Source: Lysinibacillus alkalisoli (GTDB lineage Bacteria > Bacillota > Bacilli > Bacillales_A > Planococcaceae). Taken from it: DNA of 64,000 nucleotides. The notes beneath the pieces were generated by a model. That model worked only from the letters and a program-made list of their open reading frames with translations. It did no database searches and was not told where the DNA came from. Location of the stretch: NCBI RefSeq assembly GCF_014643595.1, contig NZ_BMJT01000004.1, positions 1-64,000 of the forward strand, written 5' to 3'. The translations under genes and the position numbers were made by a program. Of this stretch, positions 47,509 through 56,918 are shown in pieces; the stretch's first letter is position 1, and the number at the start of each line of letters is the position of its first letter.

Positions 47509-48975
47509 ATGTATGCAGGCGAATTATTAAGTGTATTACCAGTAAAACGAGTCATTGGTGAGCTTCCAGCTAATGTGTCAGAAATTTCAATTGACTCACG
47601 TGCATTGCAAGAAGATAGCATGTTTATTTGTCTTAGTGGTTATACAGTTGATGGACATGATTTTGCACAACAAGCTGTTGATGCAGGCGCAACCATTATT
47701 GTGGCGGAAAGAGAGTTAGCGCTACAAGGGAACTGTGCACAAGTTATTGTGCGTGATACTAATCGCGCTATGGGACTACTAGCGAGTAAGTTTTTTGATT
47801 ATCCATCGCAAGATATGACGATGATTGGTGTCACTGGTACAAATGGTAAGACATCTGTGTCAGGCATCATTCAAAATATGCTGCAAAGTATGGGGACAAA
47901 ATCTGCATTAACAGGTACAATTGGTTTTAATTTAAATGGTATTTTATATGAATCTGCTAATACAACGAATGACGTATTAAGTACACAACAAATGATTTTT
48001 AGAGCAAAAATGGAAGGCTGTCGAGTGATGACGATGGAGGTATCATCACATGGTTTAGCATTAGGTCGCTTAGCGGGTGTGGATTATGATGTAGCGATTT
48101 TCACCAATTTGACACATGACCATCTCGATTTTCACGGAACAATGGAGGACTATGGACAAGCAAAAGGTTTATTGTTTTCACAACTTGGACAAGATTTAGA
48201 GAAAAATAAGCATGTTGTATTAAATGCTGATGATGCATGGTCAGAGCGCTATGCGAAGTTAACGCCTTTCCCTGTTTGGCGTTATGGTCTAGCGAGTGAG
48301 CATGCTGATTTCCGTGCCACAAATTGTACGTATGAAAACTTTAAAACAAACTTTGATATGCATACACCAGAAGGTACTTTTGCTATTTCAATGGATTTAT
48401 TAGGGGAGTTTAATGTTTATAATGTGCTAGCGGCAGCGACAATGTTTTATGCACGTGGCTATGCTTTGGAGCAAATCGTAGAACATATTCAATTGTTGCC
48501 ACCCGTAAAAGGACGAATGGAAAAAGTACCAAGTGACTTACCAATTGAAATTTTCATTGATTATGCACATACACCAGATGCGATTGAGAAAGCGATTGAT
48601 GCTGCACAGCCTTATAAACAAGGAAAAGTCATTTTCTTAGTGGGCACAGGCGGTAATCGTGATAAGTCTAAGCGACCAAGTATGGCGGAAAAAGCCTCAA
48701 AAGCAGACTATGTTATTTTAACAACAGATGACCCACGCTACGAAGCATACGAAAGTATTACAGGAGATTTAGCAAAAGGTATGACACATGACCAATTTGC
48801 TTGTATCGGAGACCGTGCTGAAGCTGTGCGACATGCTATTGAAATAGCAGAGCCAGGTGATATGATTATTTTTGCAGGCAAAGGCCATGAAGACTTCCAA
48901 ATTATCGAAAATACCAAATATCCACATAGCGATGCAGAAATTGCAATTGCTGAAGGGAAAAAGAAATTTTTATAA
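47509..48975 (+). CDS. murE: UDP-MurNAc-tripeptide synthetase (probably lysine-adding)
   Basis: A 488-residue Mur ligase that adds the third residue of the peptidoglycan stem. ATP site GVTGTNGKTS, UDP-MurNAc region, HDHLDFH and IDYAHTPDA are intact. At the position of the meso-DAP motif DNPR the sequence reads DDPR (about 407-410). The gene lies outside any dcw cluster and next to prfC, the arrangement of the L-lysine-adding MurE of staphylococci. Planococcaceae also have lysine peptidoglycan. The conserved arginine, however, is a DAP-type feature, so specificity stays open. Start ATG 47509; ATG 47491 is possible. Confidence 0.88.
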   Translation: MYAGELLSVLPVKRVIGELPANVSEISIDSRALQEDSMFICLSGYTVDGHDFAQQAVDAGATIIVAERELALQGNCAQVIVRDTNRAMGLLASKFFDYPSQDMTMIGVTGTNGKTSVSGIIQNMLQSMGTKSALTGTIGFNLNGILYESANTTNDVLSTQQMIFRAKMEGCRVMTMEVSSHGLALGRLAGVDYDVAIFTNLTHDHLDFHGTMEDYGQAKGLLFSQLGQDLEKNKHVVLNADDAWSERYAKLTPFPVWRYGLASEHADFRATNCTYENFKTNFDMHTPEGTFAISMDLLGEFNVYNVLAAATMFYARGYALEQIVEHIQLLPPVKGRMEKVPSDLPIEIFIDYAHTPDAIEKAIDAAQPYKQGKVIFLVGTGGNRDKSKRPSMAEKASKADYVILTTDDPRYEAYESITGDLAKGMTHDQFACIGDRAEAVRHAIEIAEPGDMIIFAGKGHEDFQIIENTKYPHSDAEIAIAEGKKKFL

Positions 48976-48984
48976 AAAAGGAGG

Positions 48985-49024
48985 GCTGTCGAGCGCATCG
49001 TGTTCTTGGCAGCTTTTCTTTTTG
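48985..49024 (+). terminator. intrinsic terminator after murE
   Basis: GCTGTCGAG (48985-48993) pairs with CTTGGCAGC (49005-49013) using two G-U pairs, then TTTTCTTTTT. Confidence 0.7.
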
Positions 49025-49112
49025 GCTTGTTGCGTACGATTTTGTGAAAAGAGTTGTCAGCGAACCGTCAAATCTTTTATGATAACTAAGACAGAAAAAG
49101 GAGAATTTATTC

Positions 49113-50684
49113 ATGACAATAAAAGAAGATATTCAATCACGCCGCACATTTGCGATTATTTCACACCCTGACGCAGGGAAAACAACGATTACAGAAAAAA
49201 TGTTATATTTTGGTGGCGCTATTCGCGATGCTGGTACAGTAAAAGGTAAAAAGACAGGTAAGTTTGCGACATCAGACTGGATGGAGATTGAAAAGCAACG
49301 TGGGATTTCAGTCACATCATCTGTGATGCAATTTGATTTTAATGACTGTCGCGTTAATATTTTGGATACGCCAGGGCACCAAGACTTCTCTGAGGATACG
49401 TATCGTACATTAATGGCGGTGGATAGCGCTGTCATGGTAGTAGATGCAGCGAAAGGTATTGAAACGCAAACATTAAAACTTTTTAAAGTGTGTCGTATGC
49501 GTGGTATACCTATTTTTACATTTATTAATAAATTAGACCGACAAGGTAAAGAACCACTAGAGTTAATGGAAGAGTTAGAAGAAGTATTAGGTATTCAATC
49601 TTATGCTATGAACTGGCCAATTGGTATGGGTAAAGAGTTTATGGGGATTTATGACCGCTATAATAAGCGTATTGAACAATTTAGAACGGATGAAGAAGCG
49701 CGCTTTTTGCCAATTGATGAAGAGGGCGAATTAGCAATAGCACACCCTATGAAAGAAACATCATATTATACACAAGCTATGGATGATATTATGCTATTAA
49801 ACGAAGCAGGGAATGAGTTTTCAGAAGAAAAAATTCGCCGTGGTGAATTAACACCTGTATTCTTTGGCTCTGCGTTAACGAACTTTGGTGTGCAAACTTT
49901 CTTAGAGACGTATTTACAGTTTGCGCCTATGCCACAACCTCGTTTAACACAAGAAGAAACAATTGTTGATCCTGTAGATACACCTGAGTTCTCAGGCTTT
50001 ATCTTTAAAATTCAAGCGAATATGAATCCTGCGCACCGTGACCGCATTGCGTTTGTCCGTATTGTTTCAGGTGAGTTTGAACGTGGTATGAATATGACAT
50101 TAGCGCGTACAGGAAAATCATTTAAAGTAACACAATCTACACAGTTTTTAGCAGATGACCGCGAGACTGTGGATAAGGCTGTTGCAGGGGATATTATTGG
50201 ATTATATGATACAGGCACGTACCAAATTGGGGATACGGTTGTCGGTGGTAAAAAAACATTTAAGTTTGAGGCGTTGCCACAATTTACGCCAGAAATCTTT
50301 ATGAAGGTGACAGCTAAAAACGTAATGAAATCTAAGCACTTCCATAAAGGGATTTTGCAATTAGTGCAAGAAGGTGCGATTCAATACTATAAAACATTGC
50401 ATACAGAAGAAGTGATTCTTGGCGCAGTAGGTCAATTACAATTTGAAGTATTTGAGCACCGTATGAAAAATGAATACAACGTAGAAGTAAGAATGGAGCC
50501 AATGGGCAATAAAATTGCACGTTGGATTGAAAATGAAGAAGATGTAAAAGAGTCTATGACATCTGCACGTAGTATGTTAGTGCGCGACCGTTATGACCAG
50601 TATGTCTTTTTATTTGAGAATGAGTTTGCGATGCGTTGGTTCTCTGACAAGAATGAGCATATTAAATTATATAGTTTATTATAA
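49113..50684 (+). CDS. prfC: peptide chain release factor 3
   Basis: A 523-residue translational GTPase that recycles RF1/RF2 from ribosomes. G1 [14 protein letters not shown]2 in [12 protein letters not shown]3 DTPGHQDFS and G4 NKLD are present, followed by RF3-specific domains II and III ([16 protein letters not shown]). Absent from B. subtilis 168 but placed after murE in staphylococci, as here. AAAGGAG precedes ATG. Confidence 0.96.
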   Translation: MTIKEDIQSRRTFAIISHPDAGKTTITEKMLYFGGAIRDAGTVKGKKTGKFATSDWMEIEKQRGISVTSSVMQFDFNDCRVNILDTPGHQDFSEDTYRTLMAVDSAVMVVDAAKGIETQTLKLFKVCRMRGIPIFTFINKLDRQGKEPLELMEELEEVLGIQSYAMNWPIGMGKEFMGIYDRYNKRIEQFRTDEEARFLPIDEEGELAIAHPMKETSYYTQAMDDIMLLNEAGNEFSEEKIRRGELTPVFFGSALTNFGVQTFLETYLQFAPMPQPRLTQEETIVDPVDTPEFSGFIFKIQANMNPAHRDRIAFVRIVSGEFERGMNMTLARTGKSFKVTQSTQFLADDRETVDKAVAGDIIGLYDTGTYQIGDTVVGGKKTFKFEALPQFTPEIFMKVTAKNVMKSKHFHKGILQLVQEGAIQYYKTLHTEEVILGAVGQLQFEVFEHRMKNEYNVEVRMEPMGNKIARWIENEEDVKESMTSARSMLVRDRYDQYVFLFENEFAMRWFSDKNEHIKLYSLL

Positions 50685-50689
50685 AAGAT

Positions 50690-50724
50690 ACGCGAATTAG
50701 GAATTTCCTTTTTCGCGTTTTTCA
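50690..50724 (+). terminator. intrinsic terminator after prfC
   Basis: ACGCGAA pairs with TTCGCGT, with an inner AGGAA/TTCCT stem, then TTTTTC. Confidence 0.75.
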
Positions 50725-50745
50725 TAAAGAGGGGAGTTTTGCGGT

Positions 50746-53700
50746 TTGAATATCAGTGATTTTTCCATTAAACGTCCTACATTAACCATTGTTTCTATGC
50801 TTGTAATTATTTTATTAGGTGTCATATCACTTCTGAAAATACCTGTGACGTTAATACCTGAATTAAATCCACCAATCGGCGTTGTAGTGACATCTTATCC
50901 AGGTGCTAGTCCAGAGGAGGTTAACGAAAAAGTAACAAAGCCACTTGAACAAACGTTAGCTACATTACCAGGTATTGAACGAGTTCAATCGACTTCTCAA
51001 GAAGGCGCCAATTTAATTATTCTTGAGTTTAGCTGGTCAACGAATATTCAAGATGTCCAGTTAGATGTCTTGCAAAGAATTGATTTAGCCCAGTTGCCAG
51101 ATGATGCAGGAAAGCCATCTTTTTTAAAGTTTGATCCTGCACAATTCCCTGTGGTACAACTAGCTTTAAGCACAGAGAATGACAACGTAGATATACGTGT
51201 AATTGCTGAAGAGTTAGAACAAGAGCTGCGACGTACAGAAGGCGTTGCTAGTGTAAATATGTCAGGTAAAGTGGTTGAAGAAATTGCAATTCAACTCGAT
51301 GCTAAAAAGCTAAAAGAGCAAGGGTTAACACAAACGGAAGTCGTACAAACCATTCAAGCAAACAACGTCTCCATGCCAGGAGAGCCAGTAGAAACGCAAG
51401 AAGGTCAGTTATTAACGACAAGGACGCTTAGTACATTAACGAGTGCTGAAGATATTGCTAACCTTATCTTATCGGTAAATCCTCTAGACGGAGAAGAATT
51501 AACAGTAGGTGATGTTGCCACGGTTAAACAACAAGAACAGGCCTCTACTACGGAGACATTTGCTAATAACAAGCCTGCCATTTTAATGTCTGTCTTGCAA
51601 GAGTCAGGAGCCAATACGGCACAAGTGTCAGAGCAGTTTAAAGCAAAATTAGATGAGCTATTACAAGAGGACGCTTATCAAGATGTTAAGGCTGAAGTGT
51701 TATTTGACCAAGGCGATTATATTAATCGTGCTATTAGTAATATCGGGCAATCTATGATTGTTGGTGGTATTTTTGCGATGCTTGTATTATTTGTCTTTTT
51801 AAGAGGCATTAAGAGCCCTATTATTATTGGTGTTGCGATACCATATTCTGTAATCGTAACATTTGTACTCATGTATTTTGCTAACTTCTCGTTAAATATT
51901 ATGACATTAGGTGCACTTGCACTAGGGATTGGGATGTTGGTAGATAATGCGATTGTAGTAATTGAAAATATTGAACGGCATTTAGGAATGGGTGAAACAC
52001 CAATTGAAGCGGCAAAAAAAGGTACAAGGGAGTTGGCTACAGCTATTTCAGCCTCTACTTTGACAACAATTGCTGTCTTTGTACCTGTGTTGTTTATTGA
52101 AGGATTAATCGGGCAAATTTTTACTGAATTTGCTTTGACAATCTCGTTTAGTTTATTCGCATCATTAGTTGTTTCTTTAACAGTAGTACCTATGTTAGCC
52201 AGTCGTATGTTAAAAACAAAAACAACAAACATTATGGTAACACGTAATAATTCAGCCTTTTATACACGCTACAAAAAGGTAATGGCAAAAGCCTTGCAAC
52301 ATCGTGCTCTGATTTTAATAAGCACAGGTATTTTATTTGTAGCCTCCTGCTATGTATTACTCACAAGGGGTACAGAGTTTTTACCTGCTACTGATGAAGG
52401 GTTTGCCTCTGTGAGTATTCAATTGCCTAATGGGGCTTCAACAACACGCACAAAAGAAGTGGTTGAAGTGGTGGAGTCACATGTGAAAAAGGAAAAAGAT
52501 GTGGACGTCTATGTTAGTTTAATTGGCGCTACACAAGAATCAACAGCACGTGGGCAAGGCGCATCTAACCGTGGCGAGATGTATATTAAAATGAAGCCAA
52601 AAGGTGAACGTGACCGTACTATCTTTGAATTTGCTGAAAAAATGGAGAAAGCTATACAAAAAGAAGTTGCAGAAGATGTCACAGTACAGTTTAACATTTC
52701 CACTTCATCTGGCTCAGCACCACAACAAACGACATTCCGTTTAACGGATACGAATACAGGACGTTTGCAAGAGAGTGCCAATACATTGAAAAAGGCATTA
52801 GAAAAAGTAAAAGGGGTTACAGAAGTGACCCATGATTTAGAGAACACTATTGAAGAAATCCAAATTGAAGTGGATCGTGAGCGTGCTCAAGCCTTTGGTT
52901 TTGCGCCAGCACAAGTAGCACAAACGGTTAATCAAATGACAAGAGGCCAAGTTACCACACAACTGCTTACAGAAGATGATAAAGTATTAGTGGCGTATAC
53001 TGGGTTTGGAGAGACATACGCTCAAAATATGGAAGCACTACAAACTATGGAGTTGCGCTCACCATCAGGTACTTTTGTAAAATTAGAAGATATAGCCGAT
53101 GTTTCAATTCAAGAGGGACCTGTTTCCATTCGCCGATCCGACCAAGCTTCAGCTGTTGCCTTTTTTGTTAAGTATAGTGGAGAGGAATCATTAGGCAGTA
53201 TTTCTAAAAAGGTTGATGAAGTGATTGCGCAAACAGACTTACCAAAAGAAACAACAGTTGCCTTTAGTGGTGACCGTGAACTGTATGATAACTCCATTAA
53301 TGATATGATAATGGCTTTATTTGTAGCTGTATTACTCGTTTATTTTGTCATGGCAGCGCAATTTGAGTCCTTTAAATATCCGTTTATCATTATGTTTACA
53401 GTGCCTTTAATGGTTATTGGTGTAGCCATTGCCTTCTTATTAACAAATACGCTTATCAGTGTAACGGCTGTTATAGGTATTCTTGTATTGGTGGGGATTG
53501 TAGTGAATAATGGTATTGTTTTTGTAGATTATATCAATCAGAAGAAAGCGCAAGGCATGGCTTCTTATGATGCGATTATGATGACAACCGTTGACCGTTT
53601 ACGCCCCGTTATTATGACAGCTACCACTACTATTTTAGGTTTAATTCCTTTAGCACTTGGTATTGGAGAAGGCACAGAGATGAATCAACCGATGGGCATC

Positions 53701-53808
53701 GCTGTTATAGGTGGCTTAGTAACATCTACGCTCTTTACTTTATTTATTGTACCTATTATTTATAGCTTGTTTGATAAGGAAACCCGTAAAAAAGCACGTG
53801 CAAAATGA
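50746..53808 (+). CDS. RND-family efflux transporter (SwrC/AcrB-like)
   Basis: A 1020-residue inner-membrane pump of the HAE1/RND superfamily with twelve helices and two large extracytoplasmic loops. N-terminal FSIKRPTLTIVSMLVIILLGV and porter motif TSYPGASPEEVNEKVTKPLEQ are standard. TM4 has the proton-relay LGIGMLVDNAIVVIENIERH (single aspartate), and TM10-11 has VGIVVNNGIVFVDYINQ. B. subtilis SwrC (surfactin and antibiotic efflux, swarming) is the best-known relative. There is no adjacent membrane-fusion protein. TTG 50746 lies nine bases after GGGGAG. Confidence 0.9.
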   Translation: MNISDFSIKRPTLTIVSMLVIILLGVISLLKIPVTLIPELNPPIGVVVTSYPGASPEEVNEKVTKPLEQTLATLPGIERVQSTSQEGANLIILEFSWSTNIQDVQLDVLQRIDLAQLPDDAGKPSFLKFDPAQFPVVQLALSTENDNVDIRVIAEELEQELRRTEGVASVNMSGKVVEEIAIQLDAKKLKEQGLTQTEVVQTIQANNVSMPGEPVETQEGQLLTTRTLSTLTSAEDIANLILSVNPLDGEELTVGDVATVKQQEQASTTETFANNKPAILMSVLQESGANTAQVSEQFKAKLDELLQEDAYQDVKAEVLFDQGDYINRAISNIGQSMIVGGIFAMLVLFVFLRGIKSPIIIGVAIPYSVIVTFVLMYFANFSLNIMTLGALALGIGMLVDNAIVVIENIERHLGMGETPIEAAKKGTRELATAISASTLTTIAVFVPVLFIEGLIGQIFTEFALTISFSLFASLVVSLTVVPMLASRMLKTKTTNIMVTRNNSAFYTRYKKVMAKALQHRALILISTGILFVASCYVLLTRGTEFLPATDEGFASVSIQLPNGASTTRTKEVVEVVESHVKKEKDVDVYVSLIGATQESTARGQGASNRGEMYIKMKPKGERDRTIFEFAEKMEKAIQKEVAEDVTVQFNISTSSGSAPQQTTFRLTDTNTGRLQESANTLKKALEKVKGVTEVTHDLENTIEEIQIEVDRERAQAFGFAPAQVAQTVNQMTRGQVTTQLLTEDDKVLVAYTGFGETYAQNMEALQTMELRSPSGTFVKLEDIADVSIQEGPVSIRRSDQASAVAFFVKYSGEESLGSISKKVDEVIAQTDLPKETTVAFSGDRELYDNSINDMIMALFVAVLLVYFVMAAQFESFKYPFIIMFTVPLMVIGVAIAFLLTNTLISVTAVIGILVLVGIVVNNGIVFVDYINQKKAQGMASYDAIMMTTVDRLRPVIMTATTTILGLIPLALGIGEGTEMNQPMGIAVIGGLVTSTLFTLFIVPIIYSLFDKETRKKARAK

Positions 53809-53889
53809 TGATATTGTAGGAGTTGCATGTCAAAAAAAGTCATGTTATAATAACTTCACAAACAACTGAATTAACCTATTTGACATTGT

Positions 53890-54027
53890 CAAAGGGGAGT
53901 AGCTATAAACATTTCGTTTACTTCACATTCGTCATGACGTGGGAAACCACCGGGTGTGAAAGCATAAATTTGCTTAGCAAGACCTTTGCCTATTTATTAG
54001 GCATGGGTCTTTTTCTTTTGAACTTAT
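53890..54027 (+). promoter_or_regulatory. yybP-ykoY manganese riboswitch
   Basis: The conserved start AAAGGGGAGTAGC and a second half GACGTGGGAAACCACCGGGTG match the yybP-ykoY consensus. A terminator follows (AAGACC..GCCTA / TAGGC..GGTCTTTTTC, about 53979-54017). This ON-switch senses Mn2+ and controls the TerC gene that begins 20 bases later. A small open frame overlapping the aptamer (53823-54029) is not a gene. Confidence 0.92.
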
Positions 54028-54047
54028 GAATAAAGGAGCTGTTGTAA

Positions 54048-54812
54048 ATGGAAGCAATCTTATTAGAATATGGTTGGGTATTGCTTGTCCTTATTGTGTT
54101 AGAAGGTTTGTTAGCAGCAGATAATGCTGTCGTAATGGCAGTTATGGTAAAACACTTACCAAGAAAAGAACAGAAAAAAGCGTTGTTTTATGGGTTATTA
54201 GGTGCGTTAGTCTTTCGTTTTGCCGCTTTATTCCTAATCGCCTTTTTAGTGAAGTATTGGCAAATTCAAGCCGTTGGTGCACTTTACTTATTATTCATCT
54301 CAGGAAGAAGTTTATATGGTATTTGGAAGCATAAAAATGGAGATGGGGAAGTAAAAGAAGGTAAAAAGTCAGGTTTCTGGATGACGGTCCTAAAAGTCGA
54401 GTTAACAGATATTGCGTTTGCTATTGACTCGATGTTAGCAGCAGTAGCTATTGCGATTACATTACCAGAGCTAGGTAACTTTGAAATTGGAGGCATTAAT
54501 GGTGGTCAATTCTTAGTTATGTTCTTCGGTGGTGTCATTGGATTAATTATTATGCGTTTTGCGGCACAATGGTTTGTTCGCTTATTAAACGATTATCCAT
54601 CACTTGAAGCGGCAGCCTTTATGATTGTAGGTTGGGTTGGTGTTAAGTTAGTCGTATTAACATTAGCACATCCAGATATTGCAATTATTGCAGAGTCCTT
54701 CCCACATTCAACATTATGGAAATCAACATTCTGGATTGTATTAGTTGTACTAGCAGCAGGTGGTTATTTAACAGGCGTACGCAATAAAAAGAAGGCTGAT
54801 AAAAAAGCTTAA
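54048..54812 (+). CDS. TerC-family manganese exporter (YkoY/MeeY-like)
   Basis: A 254-residue membrane protein with seven to eight helices. TerC signatures: LEGLLAADNAVVMAVMVKHLPRKEQKKAL and VELTDIAFAIDSMLAAVAI, each with the paired acidic residues that probably bind metal. YkoY/MeeY of B. subtilis exports Mn2+ to secreted enzymes and carries the same riboswitch. Ribosome site AAAGGAG. Confidence 0.93.
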   Translation: MEAILLEYGWVLLVLIVLEGLLAADNAVVMAVMVKHLPRKEQKKALFYGLLGALVFRFAALFLIAFLVKYWQIQAVGALYLLFISGRSLYGIWKHKNGDGEVKEGKKSGFWMTVLKVELTDIAFAIDSMLAAVAIAITLPELGNFEIGGINGGQFLVMFFGGVIGLIIMRFAAQWFVRLLNDYPSLEAAAFMIVGWVGVKLVVLTLAHPDIAIIAESFPHSTLWKSTFWIVLVVLAAGGYLTGVRNKKKADKKA

Positions 54813-54923
54813 CATATTTTAAAAAAAGGTTATACTGTTGGAAGGAGCTCTAATGAAGTGAGTTACCCTTCCATGAGGTAACAAAGGAGAGCAGCATATT
54901 ATATGTCTGTTCTCCTTTTGTCA
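54809..54923 (+). promoter_or_regulatory. promoter and structured leader of the KtrB-type gene
   Basis: Promoter TTAACA (54809-54814)-16-TATACT (54831-54836). The leader holds GGAAGG (54840-54845) complementary to CCTTCC (54867-54872), and GTTACC (54862-54867) complementary to GGTAAC (54877-54882). These share a base and cross, so they are alternatives or a pseudoknot. A hairpin AAAGGAGAGCAG / CTGTTCTCCTTT (54883-54894 with 54907-54918) with T4 then follows. Two two-codon frames (ATGAAGTGA after GGAAGGAG, and ATGAGGTAA) lie inside. No match to the ydaO c-di-AMP riboswitch was seen. Confidence 0.5.
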
Positions 54924-54955
54924 TAGTGCGATATTTGTAATAAGGAGGTTGAAAC

Positions 54956-56305
54956 ATGTTGTGGAAAAAGCGGGAGCCAAAAGGATTCACACCTTTTAGG
55001 GTTATTGTCTCCTATTATTTTATTGCGATGTCCATATCCTTCTTGTTGCTACGGTTGCCTTGGGTGCATAAGCCAGGTGTTGAGGTCAGTTATATTGATA
55101 GTTTATTTACAGCGGTGAGTGCAGTAAGTGTGACAGGGTTAACAACGATTAATATTGCAGATTCTTACACTACATTTGGTTATGTGATGTTACTCGTTGT
55201 TTTACAATTAGGTGCTATTGGCATTATGTCTTTAGGTACGTTTGTGTGGCTCATTGTAGGTAAAAAAATTGGTATGAGAGAGCGTCAACTCATCATGATT
55301 GATCATAATCAATCCAATATTTCAGGTGTGGTTAATCTTATTAGAGAAATTATCAAAATTTTATTTGCTATTGAGCTATTTGGTGCTGTCGTTTTATCCA
55401 TTCATTATTTAAATTACTTTGACACATGGCAAGAAGCAGTTGTACAAGGGGTATTTGGTGCCATCTCAGCAACGACTAATGGTGGTTTTGATATTACAGG
55501 CTTGAGTTTACTTCCTTTCCATGACGATTATTTTGTCCAGTTTATTACGATGTTACTCATTGCATTAGGTGCTATCGGTTTCCCTGTGTTAATTGAAGTA
55601 AAGGCATACTTGAGTCGTAAAAATCCTAATTTTCGTTTTAGTTTATTCACAAAAATTACAACTTCCACATACGGTCTATTATTTGTAGTGGGAGCGCTTG
55701 TTATTTTATTATTGGAGTCTTTTCAGTCCTTTAAAAATATGGCATGGCATGAGGCTGTATTTTCAGCTATGTTTCATTCTGTTTCGGCACGTTCAGCGGG
55801 TTTAACAACTTTTGATGTGACGACCTTTGGTGAATCGACTAATTTATTTATTAGTTTTCTTATGTTTATTGGGGCATCGCCTAGTTCTGTAGGTGGTGGT
55901 ATCCGTACGACAACTTTTGCTATTGCTATTTTATTTTTAATCACATTTGCACGAGGTAAGGAACATATTCAAGTGTTTGGGCGAGAGATTTATTTAATTG
56001 ATGTATTTCGTTCGTATGCCGTTATTATTTTGGCGACATTTATGGTATTAATTTCTACAATTATTTTATTAATTACAGAGCCTAAAGCTTCGTTAATGCA
56101 AATTATATTTGAGATTGCTTCAGCGTTCGGAACTTGTGGTATGTCACTAGGTATTACAAGTGACTTATCTTCAACCGGAAAAGTAGTAATTATGGTTTTG
56201 ATGTTCATTGGTCGTGTAGGTTTAATCTCATTCCTCTACTCCATTGGCGGTAAAACAAAGAAAACAAAATTCCACTATCCAAAAGAACGAGTGATTATTG
56301 GATAG
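54956..56305 (+). CDS. ktrB: KtrB/TrkH-family potassium (K+/Na+) uptake subunit
   Basis: A 449-residue, four-repeat (M1-P-M2) K+ channel-like transporter. The selectivity-filter glycines appear in SVTGLTT, TTNGGFD, SARSAGLTTFD and FGTCGMSLG, one per repeat. TAAGGAGG precedes ATG. The cytoplasmic gate partner KtrA/KtrC is not in the window. KtrB versus KtrD cannot be decided; the leader upstream suggests regulation at the RNA level. Confidence 0.92.
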   Translation: MLWKKREPKGFTPFRVIVSYYFIAMSISFLLLRLPWVHKPGVEVSYIDSLFTAVSAVSVTGLTTINIADSYTTFGYVMLLVVLQLGAIGIMSLGTFVWLIVGKKIGMRERQLIMIDHNQSNISGVVNLIREIIKILFAIELFGAVVLSIHYLNYFDTWQEAVVQGVFGAISATTNGGFDITGLSLLPFHDDYFVQFITMLLIALGAIGFPVLIEVKAYLSRKNPNFRFSLFTKITTSTYGLLFVVGALVILLLESFQSFKNMAWHEAVFSAMFHSVSARSAGLTTFDVTTFGESTNLFISFLMFIGASPSSVGGGIRTTTFAIAILFLITFARGKEHIQVFGREIYLIDVFRSYAVIILATFMVLISTIILLITEPKASLMQIIFEIASAFGTCGMSLGITSDLSSTGKVVIMVLMFIGRVGLISFLYSIGGKTKKTKFHYPKERVIIG

Positions 56306-56379
56306 TTGTGATAGAGCCTTGTTGTATAAGGGTTTGAAGATTGGGGCAAGGTAATTTGCCCCTCATTTGCCCTTACTCG

Positions 56380-56460
56380 TTAAAATTTGAGATAGTTTTC
56401 GAGGTTGAGCAGTGTCTTTGCTTCATGCTCTTTAGTCACGTGTAGGTAAATATTCGCTAC
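56380..56460 (-). pseudogene. C-terminal remnant of a phage/ICE tyrosine integrase
   Basis: On the minus strand an in-frame tail reads ANIYLHVTKEHEAKTLLNLE and ends NYLKF-stop (stop at 56382-56380). This resembles the end of phage and ICE integrases just after the catalytic tyrosine (NxYLHVTxxHE). No upstream catalytic domain is present, so only a scar remains. The recurring GGGCAA/TTGCCC motifs at 56344-56372 are also typical near such integrase ends. Confidence 0.6.
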
Positions 56461-56514
56461 TATTTTAATCAGAAGTATACATATTTAATAGAAAAGCTTA
56501 TCTCACGGTTTCCA

Positions 56515-56739
56515 TTACAAAGGGATAGGCTGAATGAATGTCAGGATATGATTGATGGCTAGGGAGTTGTTGGCTCTTGTTTCTTGCAATGATGGCGTTC
56601 TCACAGCTTTTATCTCTCCGGTCTGAATAAATATTTCAATCCTATTTGAAATCTCCACTTTTGAGCCAGATGTACTGATCCCACGTTTTCTGCAAAACAT
56701 GTGTCAATCTTCCTCCAATCAGTAAAAATCATTGAACAT
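56515..56739 (-). pseudogene. decayed SAP-domain protein gene
   Basis: Reading from ATG 56739 (GAGAGAGG upstream), the frame gives MFNDFY-stop-LEED-stop-HMFCRKRGISTSGSKVEISN and stays open to 56515. The text after the stops is a SAP motif (FCRKRGISTSGSKVEISNRI). The stops (TGA at 56721-56719 and 56706-56704) fall where relatives have W and a hydrophobic residue (FYWLKEEL.xFC). Both stops are TGA; the first would be a single change from TGG. SAP domains bind nucleic acid. Confidence 0.65.
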
Positions 56740-56889
56740 TTTAACCTCTCTCTTTCTTATAATTATAGAATATAAGTTCTTATATAATCGAAAGGTATAT
56801 TTCTTTCGAATGGTCTTTCCATACTCCCTTACGAATTTAACTTTTTCAACGTTCTTTTATGACACTTAGAAAAGCCTCATTGAATAAAA

Positions 56890-56918
56890 TAAAAAAACAG
56901 AGAAAATCTCTGTTTTAA
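56890..56918 (-). terminator. terminator of the radical SAM gene
   Basis: AAAACAGAGA / TCTCTGTTTT with a three- to four-base loop and a minus-strand T-run, overlapping the end of the coding region. Confidence 0.75.

Noticed and set aside
45795-48975. The kinase and murE as a functionally linked divergent pair
   Set aside because: Adjacency alone; there is no shared regulator site or conserved association known to me.
51717-52232. A 171-codon minus-strand frame inside the RND pump gene
   Set aside because: Antisense to a well-conserved transporter sequence, without ribosome site or recognisable family.
53823-54029. Small protein gene upstream of terC
   Set aside because: It overlaps the conserved manganese riboswitch and its terminator, and has no proper ribosome site.
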